A stretch of 64,000 bases of DNA from Lewinellaceae bacterium. Lineage in GTDB: Bacteria; Bacteroidota; Bacteroidia; Chitinophagales; Saprospiraceae. A program made the translations under genes and the position numbers. Shown here one piece after another: positions 16,401 through 23,987 of this stretch. Where the stretch lies: the NCBI GenBank assembly GCA_020636405.1, contig JACJXW010000008.1:1-64000 (forward strand), given 5' to 3'. The notes below the pieces were generated by a model. It saw only the letters and a program-made list of their open reading frames with translations. It made no database searches and was not told where the DNA came from. Positions within the stretch are counted from its first letter, which is position 1. The number at the start of each line of letters is the position of its first letter.

Positions 16401-16732
16401 CCACCTTCTGCCCTACCCGGGGGCGGCCCTTTGCCGACAAGCCCCGATTCTGCCTGACGCAGCAGAGCTTTGACGCGGCGGATGAGGGGTATTTCATCCG
16501 GGAAGAGGCGGAGGTGAAAACATTGTTCTGGAAAAAGGACGGACAAGAGGCGCGCCTTTCGCGGGGGCCGGACAGCTATGTGTACCGGTCGCCTGAAGCA
16601 CTGGCGGTTTTCCGGGCTGAGGATTTCAGCCTGCTGGAGGCTCAGCTGTCGGCGGAAACGGAGGGGGAGGTGAGCCTGAAGAAGGCCTTTGAGATGAAAG
16701 TGTTGCTGGCAGGGGCGGAAGGCTTGTATTGA
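13457..16732 (+). CDS. ygfK: YgfK, large FAD/Fe-S oxidoreductase of the purine (yge) cluster
   Basis: A 1091-residue protein. Residues 1-400 form a dihydroorotate-dehydrogenase-like barrel (TPLGVAAGPHTQMAQN; LSTMHGCPPDEIEKIGRY). Around 455-535 lies a 4Fe-4S domain of the glutamate-synthase small-subunit type (CVDACPTSQDIPGY; CDHVCQPKC). An FAD-binding motif VIGAGPSGLACAYF follows near 555 and an NADPH motif VIGGGNTAIDVA near 685. Near the C-terminus are two further cysteine clusters, CLYCDEVCNVCVSVCP and CNACGDCTTFCP. The design is like dihydropyrimidine dehydrogenase. It is named a putative selenate reductase subunit, but recent work connects the family with anaerobic urate/purine breakdown, probably as NAD(P)H-dependent reductase. 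First gene of the plus-strand arm. Confidence 0.92.
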   Translation: MADKFSPISISRLFQLILNGERKGRILNIPRELFFAPGAGDPFRTRRYGQVLETPLGVAAGPHTQMAQNIVAAWLCGARYMELKTIQTLDDLEVSKPCIDMQDEGYNCEWSQELRIRESIDEYLHAWILIHVLRHKFGWEGESGAIFNMSVGYNLEGIRQDNVQHFLDKMEDCSAELSEKVDQLRPLYPRISEIDIPTRISDNVTLSTMHGCPPDEIEKIGRYLIAERKLHTTIKLNPTLLGPAQVRDILNRQLGYYAEVPDIAFEHDLKYPDALRLIENLRRCARENGVQFGLKLTNTLEVVNHRAVFDPSKEKMMYLSGRPLHPLTVQLAIKLQKDFAGALDLSFAGGADCFNFPSLIAGGLGPVTTCSDLLRPGGYGRLRQYIDNLSNAFAEANARDMESFICNRAGAKAAGVQEAALDNLTAYAAQVLDDKAYRKHPFLEPDIKSDRELGDFDCIHAPCVDACPTSQDIPGYMYHAAQGNWDKALEVVLENNPFPNVLGLVCDHVCQPKCTRINYDNPLLIRQVKYFVGEHGRAGSPGRKPPNGLKMAVIGAGPSGLACAYFLAREGFEVKVYEAKGQPGGMVSAGIPAFRLKTGAIDKDIARIESLGVQILYNSPVDRPKFLELQRDNDFIYLATGAQHARKLDIVGADAVGVFDPLAFLFAANEGRPFPIGQHVAVIGGGNTAIDVARTALRLMQPGGKVAMLYRRTKKEMPADPEEVLAVLAEKIEVLELTAPERINVEDGKVVSLTCCRMELGAPDESGRPRPVKVENSEFVLPFDTIIPAIGQELALDFIDRALLKADPETGETRIKNVFIGGDASRGAANIVEAVGDGQRAARQILKSGNQWARPGRRVEKGLSLARHLANRAMRQFGAPPAEQPPGERRNFELVQFPLTEEAARQEAARCLYCDEVCNVCVSVCPNMAMYAYEVEPFIGQAPVLGRQDGEAQVVDTDFVRIAQPYQILNIQDFCNACGDCTTFCPTRGRPFADKPRFCLTQQSFDAADEGYFIREEAEVKTLFWKKDGQEARLSRGPDSYVYRSPEALAVFRAEDFSLLEAQLSAETEGEVSLKKAFEMKVLLAGAEGLY

Positions 16733-16775
16733 ATGGATGTAAATTTCTGATTGTAATAACCTTCAAAATGCGCCC

Positions 16776-16825
16776 AAACCTGCCGGGTTCAGCAATACGG
16801 GAACTTACGCGAACCCCGGCAGGTT
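16776..16825. terminator. hairpin downstream of ygfK
   Basis: AACCTGCCGGGTTC at 16777-16790 pairs with GAACCCCGGCAGGTT at 16811-16825, with one bulged base and a 20-base loop. It starts 44 bases after the ygfK stop and may end its transcript. A related GCCGGGTTG/CAACCCGGC hairpin occurs at 45426-45464, so this may also be a dispersed repeat family. Confidence 0.5.
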
Positions 16826-16905
16826 GAAAGTAAAGTCCTTATTTTCAGCTACTTAAATCCAGTAGTGGAAAATCCTTTTAGAATAACTATCTTGTAAAGA
16901 AAAGT

Positions 16906-17499
16906 ATGAAAGCCCATAAACTATCTAAATTAACCGTCGAGGAATATATCCAGTACGAAATTCAAACTGGACAAAAGTATGAATATCATGACGGAATAAT
17001 TTATGCTTTAGCCGGAGGATCATTAGAACACGCGTTGTTAATTGGAAATATATATTCCGAACTGAGAAATGGATTGAGAAAAAAAGGCTCAAATTGTAAG
17101 CCAATAACTAACGATGCCAAATTATACATAGAGAAAGAAAATAAATATGTTTATCCTGACACGATGGTAATCTGTGGAGAGATTGAAAAGACAGGTGAAA
17201 CGAAGGATGCAGTTTCCAATCCCACTTTAATCGTTGAAGTGTTGTCAAAGTCAACAAGTGAATATGATAGAGGCGATAAATTTTATTTTTACAGGCAAAT
17301 ACCAACGCTTCAAGAGTATGTACTGATAGACCAAAGTAGGTATGTAGTTGAGGTATTCTTCAAAAAAGGGAAAAATGATCTGTGGCGGATCTCAAGATAT
17401 GAGGGATTGGATCAGATGATAAACCTGCAGTCTTTGGGGATCGAAATTAGCATGAAAGAGTTATACTTTGATATAAAAATTGAAAATGCCAATTCGTAA
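16906..17499 (+). CDS. Uma2 family (DUF820) restriction endonuclease-like protein
   Basis: A 197-residue Uma2 domain protein, with the family features EYHDGIIYALAGGSLEHALL near residue 30, the catalytic-type segment YVYPDTMVIC (the Asp of the PD-ExK-like fold) and NPTLIVEVLSKSTSEYDRG, which holds the E-x-L position. Uma2 proteins have an endonuclease-like fold; their role is unknown, and they are amplified in cyanobacteria and Saprospiraceae-type genomes. The gene is clearly AT-richer than ygfK and the PLP gene that enclose it, so it looks like an insertion into the cluster. Confidence 0.85.
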   Translation: MKAHKLSKLTVEEYIQYEIQTGQKYEYHDGIIYALAGGSLEHALLIGNIYSELRNGLRKKGSNCKPITNDAKLYIEKENKYVYPDTMVICGEIEKTGETKDAVSNPTLIVEVLSKSTSEYDRGDKFYFYRQIPTLQEYVLIDQSRYVVEVFFKKGKNDLWRISRYEGLDQMINLQSLGIEISMKELYFDIKIENANS

Positions 17500-17630
17500 T
17501 CAAATGTAGGCCTCCCGGCCAAAAGATAAGGGTTGTGAAAAAATAACTTGTAAAAAAATGTCGCCGCTATTTTATCCGTAATGGAGGTGCTGTGTTGACA
17601 ACCTACCAGTTAAAACAAACAAAAAACATC

Positions 17631-19100
17631 ATGCTGGCAACTACCACCCAGATCAGCAATGAAAAAGCCCTGGCCAATGCCGTCAAACGCTTCCACCAAA
17701 GAGGCATTCTCCTGCCCACCTTCGCCCAGCAGCGCAATCCCGAGCTCATCCCGGAAAAGGTCAAAGCAAAGTTGAAGAACATCGGCCTGTGGGCCCTCGA
17801 CCCGCTGAACCTGTTCCGCATCACCTGGAAGAACGAGCCCCGGGAGCACGGAGGGCTGTTCGGGCGCCCCAATTTCCTGGAGATTCCCCCGGAGCTCACC
17901 GGCATCGGGGCGCGCATCATCGTACTGATCGGGAAGTGGTTCCCGACGGGCGCCCACAAGGTGGGGGCCGCTTACGGCTGCCTGGTGCCCCGCATCGTCA
18001 CCGGCGGGTTCGACCCCACCTACCACAAAGCCGTATGGCCGTCGACCGGCAACTATTGCCGGGGCGGGGCGTTCGATTCCAAGATCATGGGCACCGAATC
18101 GGTGGCCATCCTGCCCGAAGGGATGAGCCGGGAACGGTTCACCTGGCTGAAGGACGTGATCGGCTCCGAGGTGATCGCGACGCCGGGCAGCGAGTCCAAC
18201 GTTAAGGAAATTTATGACAAATGCTGGGAGATCCGCCGTACCCGGCCGGACTGCATCATCTTCAACCAGTTTGAAGAATTCGGCAATGCCGCCTGGCACT
18301 ACAACCTCACCGGCCCTGCCCTGGAGGAGGTTTTCGAGGAGGTAAGAAGTCCGGGATCCCGCTTTGCCGCCTATATCTCCGCTACGGGCTCGGCGGGCAC
18401 CATCGCTGCCGGCGATTACCTGCGCACCGTTTTTCCCCGGCTCAAGGTGGTCGCCTCTGAGGCACTGCAATGCCCGACGCTGCTGCTGAACGGATTCGGC
18501 AGCCACCGCATCGAGGGCATCGGCGACAAACACATTCCCTGGATCCACAACGTGCGGAATACGGACGTGGTGACGGCCATCGACGACGAGGTTCCCATGC
18601 GGCTGATCCGCCTGTTCAACGAACCGGCCGGCCGCGAAGTCCTGGTGGATTCGGGCATCGACAAAGGATGGGCCGAACACCTGGGCCTGCTGGGCATTTC
18701 CGGCATCGCCAACATCTTGTCCGCCGTAAAAACGGCACGCTATTTTGAGATGAACGAGGACGATATTCTCTTCACCGTCGCCACCGATTCCATGGACTTG
18801 TATCGGTCCCGTATCGAAGAGCTCCGCGACGCGCACGGCCCCTATTCCACGCTGCAGGCCGCCCGTGACCTGGAGTGCTTACACGGAACGCGGACAGACT
18901 ATATGAAGGAACTGAGCTATCCGGACAAAAAGGCCATCCACAACCTCAAGTACTTCACCTGGGTGGAGCAACAGGGCAGGGAAGTGGAGGAACTGAACCA
19001 GCTGTGGGATGATCCAGGCTTCTGGCCCGGCATGTTCGGCCAGGTGGAACGGTGGGATGAGTTGATCCGAAGCTTTAATGAGAGGACGAGATTGGGCTGA
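17631..19100 (+). CDS. fold-type-II PLP-dependent enzyme of the purine-type cluster
   Basis: A 489-residue enzyme of the tryptophan synthase beta/cysteine synthase superfamily. The PLP lysine is most likely K110 in PTGAHKVGAAYG, the phosphate-binding glycine loop is SATGSAGTIAAG, and PSTGNYCRGGAF is the substrate-binding S-T-G-N loop. It is longer than cysteine synthase (about 310) by N- and C-terminal extensions of roughly 80 residues each. It does not look like YgeX (diaminopropionate ammonia-lyase). Members of unknown substrate occur in yge-like clusters; a lyase or beta-replacement acting on a purine-derived amino acid is plausible (inference). The ATG at 17631 is preferred to the GTG at 17592. 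Confidence 0.75.
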   Translation: MLATTTQISNEKALANAVKRFHQRGILLPTFAQQRNPELIPEKVKAKLKNIGLWALDPLNLFRITWKNEPREHGGLFGRPNFLEIPPELTGIGARIIVLIGKWFPTGAHKVGAAYGCLVPRIVTGGFDPTYHKAVWPSTGNYCRGGAFDSKIMGTESVAILPEGMSRERFTWLKDVIGSEVIATPGSESNVKEIYDKCWEIRRTRPDCIIFNQFEEFGNAAWHYNLTGPALEEVFEEVRSPGSRFAAYISATGSAGTIAAGDYLRTVFPRLKVVASEALQCPTLLLNGFGSHRIEGIGDKHIPWIHNVRNTDVVTAIDDEVPMRLIRLFNEPAGREVLVDSGIDKGWAEHLGLLGISGIANILSAVKTARYFEMNEDDILFTVATDSMDLYRSRIEELRDAHGPYSTLQAARDLECLHGTRTDYMKELSYPDKKAIHNLKYFTWVEQQGREVEELNQLWDDPGFWPGMFGQVERWDELIRSFNERTRLG

Positions 19101-19268
19101 TAGGATTAATCTGGTAGTGAATAAAAGTACTTGAAGATATTTTCGACGAAAAAAAAGGTGACTTGTCCCATATATCGAGCCTTTTCCCGGGTATTGCTCC
19201 GAGGTGTGGATACTATTCCTGACGCCCGGTGTTCAAGTCGGCCAACCCTCTGATTAGCCCGGATTAGG

Positions 19269-19682
19269 TTAAACTTTGCTTACTCTGCTTCTCTCAACTG
19301 CTTTTTCAATTTGCCAGTAGGCCGCTACAACGCTTATATACTCTACCGCGATCAACCAAAAACCTGGGTCCGAGAAGAAGCTGAAATAAGTGCCTCCGTA
19401 AGGCATAATTAAAAATGGAACGGTAACTAGGGCGTCTAACACCATAGCCACCAAGAACATGGAAACTCCTAAGACAAAACCATTAGTCTTATGTCCTTTC
19501 CGATAATAAATATGCGCGCCAAGTGTGGCAGCTGGAATTAAAACAATTGATAGTACCCAATTCGCCTGCAGGCCTGCGTCCGACATTATCGGAACAAAAT
19601 AAGAAGCAATAAAGGCAAGGACAGCCAGGCCCCAAACAATAATTGCCGAAATGATTACACTTTTTAGATGGATATTCTTCAT
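19269..19682 (-). CDS. small four-helix membrane protein (DUF5367-like)
   Basis: A 137-residue protein with four predicted membrane segments (roughly residues 8-30, 42-60, 68-92 and 103-125). The hydrophobic pattern and the segment SYFVPIMSDAGLQANWVLSI resemble DUF5367 proteins, but I am not sure of the family. It sits on the opposite strand inside the purine-type cluster and its base composition is more AT-rich, so it is probably unrelated to it. The 296 bases that follow up to 19978 hold no gene that I can see. Confidence 0.55.
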   Translation of the reverse strand: MKNIHLKSVIISAIIVWGLAVLAFIASYFVPIMSDAGLQANWVLSIVLIPAATLGAHIYYRKGHKTNGFVLGVSMFLVAMVLDALVTVPFLIMPYGGTYFSFFSDPGFWLIAVEYISVVAAYWQIEKAVERSRVSKV

Positions 19683-19978
19683 GTTGATATTTTTTCAGGT
19701 GAAGATAAAGTCGCACTAGTGCTCTGTATTATTTACAAAAGCAAATTTGAAGGTAAAAAGGGCCATTAGCTTGACACTCTGAGCCAATGTTATGACAGTT
19801 TAAGCCAAAGAAGTTCATTACGGCGCCAAAAACTGTTTTCAATAATCAGAATTCTCTCAAATCCGCCATCGGGCATTTAATTGAACTTATGTAACTTTGA
19901 GCATGGCCCTATACTCCCCTCGGGTATTAGAGGCGTATAACCCAAGATCGATATCAGGCCCCGACAAGCTACCAAGCC

Positions 19979-21229
19979 ATGCCCAAATTCCACTACCAAT
20001 GCCTCACCTGCCACCGCGAGTACCCTCCGGAGCAGGCCACTTACCTCTGCCCCCATTGTGAAAAAAGCAACCAGCCTGACCAGCCGCCCAAAGGCGTCCT
20101 GAAAACCCTCTATGATTACGAAAGCCTGCGCCGGAAAGCCGATTTCCAAAAATGGGAACGCGAACAGTTCCTTCCCCTCCTTCCCATCACCTCCGCCGGC
20201 AGCCTGCCCAACCTCCGCGTGGGCAATACCCCCCTGTACGAGAGGCGCCGCCTGGGAGCAGATACCCTCCCTTTTCACCTTTACCTCAAAGACGACAGCC
20301 AGAACCCCACCTATTCCTTCAAGGACCGCGCTTCGGCCCTGGTGTCGGCCTACGTCCGGGAGCAGGGCTGGAATACCATCGTCGCTGCCTCTACGGGCAA
20401 CGCCGGCTCCTCCATTGCCGGTATCTGTGCCGCCCAGGGCCAGCAGGCGGTGGTGTTCGTACCTGCTTCGGCGCCAGTGGCCAAGCTCACGCAGATCCTG
20501 ATGTACGGCGCGCGCATCGTGCCCGTCGACGGTACTTACGATCAGGCATTCGACCTGAGCGTGGAAGCGACGAAAGCCTTCGGCTGGTACAACCGCAACA
20601 CCGCCTTCAACCCCCTGACCGTCGAAGGGAAGAAAACTGTTTCCTTCGAGTTGTTTTCTCAGCTTGACGGCAAGGTGCCTGATCAGGTATTTGTCTCTGT
20701 CGGTGACGGTGTCATCCTGTCGGGCCTGTACAAGGGCTTCGAAGACCTGCTGAAAACCGGGCTTATTGACACTATGCCGCAAGTTGTCGGTGTGCAGTCC
20801 ACAGGCAGCAGCAACCTGGCGGACAATATCGGAAGAGAAACTTTTTCCTATACCCCTAGCCACACCCTAGCCGATTCCATAGCCGTGGATATACCGCGCA
20901 ACTTCTACATGGCGGCCGCCTTCACCCGGCAATACGGGGGCTCCTTCACCACCGTTTCCGACGAACAGATCCTCCGGGCCTCCGCCCTGTTGAGCCGGGC
21001 CACCGGCCTGTTCGCCGAGCCCGCCGCCGCCGCCGCCCTGGCCGGTATGCTGCAGTATCAGGAAATGGGGAAGATCCGGGAAGGCGCACGAATAGTAGTG
21101 CTGCTCACCGGTAGCGGCCTTAAAGACCTCAACTCGGTAAAGAAGCACATCCGGATGCCGCACCCGATGCCGCCGGACATAGGATCGGTGATATCTTTCC
21201 TAAAGGGTGCTGATTTTGGTCATTTTTAA
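19979..21229 (+). CDS. threonine synthase-like PLP-dependent enzyme
   Basis: A 416-residue fold-type-II PLP enzyme related to threonine synthase. The N-terminus is a zinc ribbon with C8, C11, C24 and C27 (YQCLTCHREY; YLCPHCEKS). The PLP lysine is K115 in TYSFKDRASAL, and AASTGNAGSSIAGICAA is the S-T-G-N substrate loop; the SVGDG segment near 240 holds the phosphate. ThrC-like proteins with this zinc ribbon also include ammonia-lyases of other amino acids. A threonine operon (hom, thrB) is not around it; it lies between two genes of the purine-type cluster, so it more likely acts on a purine-derived beta-substituted amino acid (inference). Confidence 0.78.
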   Translation: MPKFHYQCLTCHREYPPEQATYLCPHCEKSNQPDQPPKGVLKTLYDYESLRRKADFQKWEREQFLPLLPITSAGSLPNLRVGNTPLYERRRLGADTLPFHLYLKDDSQNPTYSFKDRASALVSAYVREQGWNTIVAASTGNAGSSIAGICAAQGQQAVVFVPASAPVAKLTQILMYGARIVPVDGTYDQAFDLSVEATKAFGWYNRNTAFNPLTVEGKKTVSFELFSQLDGKVPDQVFVSVGDGVILSGLYKGFEDLLKTGLIDTMPQVVGVQSTGSSNLADNIGRETFSYTPSHTLADSIAVDIPRNFYMAAAFTRQYGGSFTTVSDEQILRASALLSRATGLFAEPAAAAALAGMLQYQEMGKIREGARIVVLLTGSGLKDLNSVKKHIRMPHPMPPDIGSVISFLKGADFGHF

Positions 21230-21311
21230 CCCGCTGTGTATTCAATAAATTAAGGGCAATCATTTTGTAAAATGCCGGATCGCCGCCTGAGGTACTTAAA
21301 GCCGGAAGCCC

Positions 21312-21351
21312 TTCCGACTTCCGATTTCCGATTTCCGACTTCCGACTTCCC
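21312..21351. repeat. short tandem repeat TTCCGAY
   Basis: Five 7- to 8-base units of the form TTCCGACT/TTCCGATT stand in tandem in the 148-base gap before the molybdenum hydroxylase gene. Comparable simple repeats occur at 38040-38068 and 56694-56780, always between genes. They are probably slippage products without function. Confidence 0.55.
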
Positions 21352-21377
21352 CAGGCTGTCCCTCCAAAAGCCCTCAC

Positions 21378-23957
21378 ATGATCACCTTCAAACTCAACGG
21401 CAGGCCCGTCACCTATGGGGGAGACGAAAACCTTAACGTCCTCAAATACCTGCGTTGCGAGGCCGGGCTCACCTCTGTCAAGGACGGCTGTTCCGAGCAG
21501 GCCGCCTGTGGCACCTGCCTGGTGGAAGTAGACGGCGCCCCCCGCCTGGCCTGCGCCCTCAAAATGAAAAAGCTGGATCAAACGGAAGTTTATACCCTGG
21601 AAGGGGTGCCGGAGGCCGTAAAGCAGGAGCTGGCCAAGGCCTTTGTCAAAAAAGGAGCCGTGCAATGCGGCTTTTGCAGCCCCGGCATGCTGATGCGGGC
21701 CAAGATCCTGCTGCAGGACAACCCCAGCCCTACGGTTGAAGACATCCGGGAGGCCCTGAAAATGAACTTGTGCCGCTGTACCGGCTTCAAGAAGATCGAA
21801 GCGGCAATTCTGCTGGCTGCTGAAGCCCGAAGGGAAGGTAAGGCGGTCGTCCTCGATGTGCAAGATGGTAAGGTGGGCGCTTCCTACCCGAAATACCAGG
21901 CCTTGGAAACTGCTCTTGGCTCCCGTGAGTTTGTTGGGGATATACGCCTGGAGGGCATGTTATACGGGGCGTTGAAATTTTCTGATCACCCCCGGGCGGT
22001 GGCCCGAAAGATCGATACGTCCCGGGCGGAAGGGCAACCTGGCGTCGTTGCGGTGTTCACGGCGAAGGACATTCCCGGCAACCCCCATACCGGACTGATC
22101 TTCTCCGACTGGCCGCTGATGATCGCCGAGGGGCAAACGACGCATTATATTGGCGATGTGCTGGCCGGAGTGGTGGCCGAAGATGAAGAAACGGCCCGCC
22201 GCGCCGTCGCGCTGATCGATGTGGAGTACGACGTTTTAAGCCCCATTACCGATGTACTGGAAGCGGCAAAAGAAGGTGCCGAGCGGGTTCACTCCGATTC
22301 TCCGAACGTATTGGAAAACTGCGCGATCAAACGGGGTGACATCAACACAGCGCTGGCCAACTCCGCCTTTACCTGTAGCGGCGCTTACCAGACCCAGCCC
22401 ATCGAACACGGCTTTCTGGAGCTCGAATGCGCGGTTGCCCGTCCCACTCCGGACGGAGGCGTTGAGCTTTTTTCTCAGGGACAGGGCGTTTACGAAGACC
22501 GCCGGCAGGTGGCTGCTCTGCTGGGGCTGCCCGAAGAAAAGGCCAAGGTAAAGCTCGTTTCCAATGGAGGAGGCTTCGGGGGCAAGGAAGACCTCAGCGT
22601 GCAGGGGCACGCGGCGCTGTTCGCTTACCTACTTCAGCGGCCGGTACGGGTTGCTCTTACCCGGGAGGAATCTATATGCATGCACCCCAAGCGCCATCCC
22701 CTTTATATGGAAATAACCCTGGGGTGTGATGAGAACGGCAGGCTAACAGCCCTGCAACTCCGTGCCTGGGGCGATACCGGCGCCTATGCTTCGGTCGGTA
22801 CCAAGGTTATGGAGCGGGTGGCCGGCCACGCCTCGGCGGGTTACTACGTGCCGGTTATCGACCTGGAAGCCCGGACGGTTTACACCAACAACATCCCCGC
22901 CGGCGCTATGCGGGGCTTCGGCGCCAATCAGGTGGCCTTTGCCATGGAAAGCTGTGTGGATGAGCTCTGTGAAAAGGGCGGTTTCGACCGCTGGCAGTTC
23001 CGCTACGACAACGCCCTGGTGGACGGCCTGAAGACCGCCACCGGACAGGTACTTCAAGGCGTGGGCATCCGGGCCTGCCTGCTGGCCCTGAAGGAGGAAT
23101 TTTACAACGCCCGCTACGCCGGCCTGGCCTGCGCCATCAAGAACAGCGGCATCGGCAACGGCATGGTCGACGAATCGACGGTGAGAATAGAGGTCTTGGC
23201 CCCCGATCGCGTGGTGCTCCACCACGGGTGGACGGAAATGGGGCAGGGCGTGCACACCATGGCCCTGCAGACGTTGTGCCAGGAGACGGGGATCGACCCC
23301 GCTGTTATCGAGGTGCGGGTGGATACCCGCGCCGGCCTGGGTACGGGAATGACTACGGCTTCCCGTGGGACGGCGCTGGTGGGCAACGCCGTCATTGACG
23401 CGGCCAAAGGCCTTAGGGTGGACTTGAAACGCCATACTCTTTCCGAACTGGCGGGCAAAACCTACGCCGGCCAATGGAAGTGCGACTGGACCAATAAACC
23501 CGGAACCGGGGAAGAGGGCTCTGCCGTTCACTACTCCTATGGCTATGCCGCTCAGCTTTGCGTGCTGAACAAGGACGGGGAGATTGAAACGCTCTATGCG
23601 GCCCACGATGCCGGTAAGGTGATGAACCCCGTATTGTTCGAAGGGCAGATCGAGGGCGCTGTGCACATGGGCATCGGTTATGCCCTTTCCGAGAGCCTGC
23701 CGATGGAGGGGGGGCGCCCGCTCACGACCCGCCTCCGGCACCTGGGCATCCTGAAGGCCCATCAGACGCCGGAAATTGTCGTGAAGACGGTAGAGGTCAA
23801 AGACCCCTACGGGCCCTACGGTGCCAAAGGGGTAGGGGAGATCGGGCTGGTGCCTACCGCTCCGGCGATCGCCAATGCACTGTACCAGTTCGACGGGGTG
23901 CGGCGGCGGAAACTGCCGCTGCAGCGGGAGAAATACGTAAGCAAGCAGTATGTCTAA
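21378..23957 (+). CDS. molybdenum hydroxylase, selenium-dependent xanthine dehydrogenase type
   Basis: An 859-residue single-chain enzyme. Residues 1-80 are a plant-type 2Fe-2S ferredoxin domain (C38, C44, C47, C59), 95-155 the second 2Fe-2S domain (QCGFCSPGM and CRCTGFKK), and the rest the molybdopterin-binding part, with NGGGFGGKED, GAMRGFGANQ, TTASRGTALVG and KGVGEIGLVP holding the catalytic Glu. There is no FAD domain. The layout and neighbours fit the Se-dependent XDH family that hydroxylates purines; a labile Se ligand cannot be seen in sequence, and no Se accessory genes (selD, yqeB, yqeC) lie here. Oddity: the first cysteine spacing is C-x5-C, where x4 is usual. It is followed by ssnA after 30 bases. 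Confidence 0.88.
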   Translation: MITFKLNGRPVTYGGDENLNVLKYLRCEAGLTSVKDGCSEQAACGTCLVEVDGAPRLACALKMKKLDQTEVYTLEGVPEAVKQELAKAFVKKGAVQCGFCSPGMLMRAKILLQDNPSPTVEDIREALKMNLCRCTGFKKIEAAILLAAEARREGKAVVLDVQDGKVGASYPKYQALETALGSREFVGDIRLEGMLYGALKFSDHPRAVARKIDTSRAEGQPGVVAVFTAKDIPGNPHTGLIFSDWPLMIAEGQTTHYIGDVLAGVVAEDEETARRAVALIDVEYDVLSPITDVLEAAKEGAERVHSDSPNVLENCAIKRGDINTALANSAFTCSGAYQTQPIEHGFLELECAVARPTPDGGVELFSQGQGVYEDRRQVAALLGLPEEKAKVKLVSNGGGFGGKEDLSVQGHAALFAYLLQRPVRVALTREESICMHPKRHPLYMEITLGCDENGRLTALQLRAWGDTGAYASVGTKVMERVAGHASAGYYVPVIDLEARTVYTNNIPAGAMRGFGANQVAFAMESCVDELCEKGGFDRWQFRYDNALVDGLKTATGQVLQGVGIRACLLALKEEFYNARYAGLACAIKNSGIGNGMVDESTVRIEVLAPDRVVLHHGWTEMGQGVHTMALQTLCQETGIDPAVIEVRVDTRAGLGTGMTTASRGTALVGNAVIDAAKGLRVDLKRHTLSELAGKTYAGQWKCDWTNKPGTGEEGSAVHYSYGYAAQLCVLNKDGEIETLYAAHDAGKVMNPVLFEGQIEGAVHMGIGYALSESLPMEGGRPLTTRLRHLGILKAHQTPEIVVKTVEVKDPYGPYGAKGVGEIGLVPTAPAIANALYQFDGVRRRKLPLQREKYVSKQYV

Positions 23958-23987
23958 CCGGACTTCATCTGGCCCAATACAGAAAAT

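Noticed and set aside
13457..23957. Search for selenocysteine (in-frame TGA) in YgfK and the molybdenum hydroxylase.
   Set aside because: Both frames are uninterrupted; in this XDH family selenium is a bound ligand and not selenocysteine.
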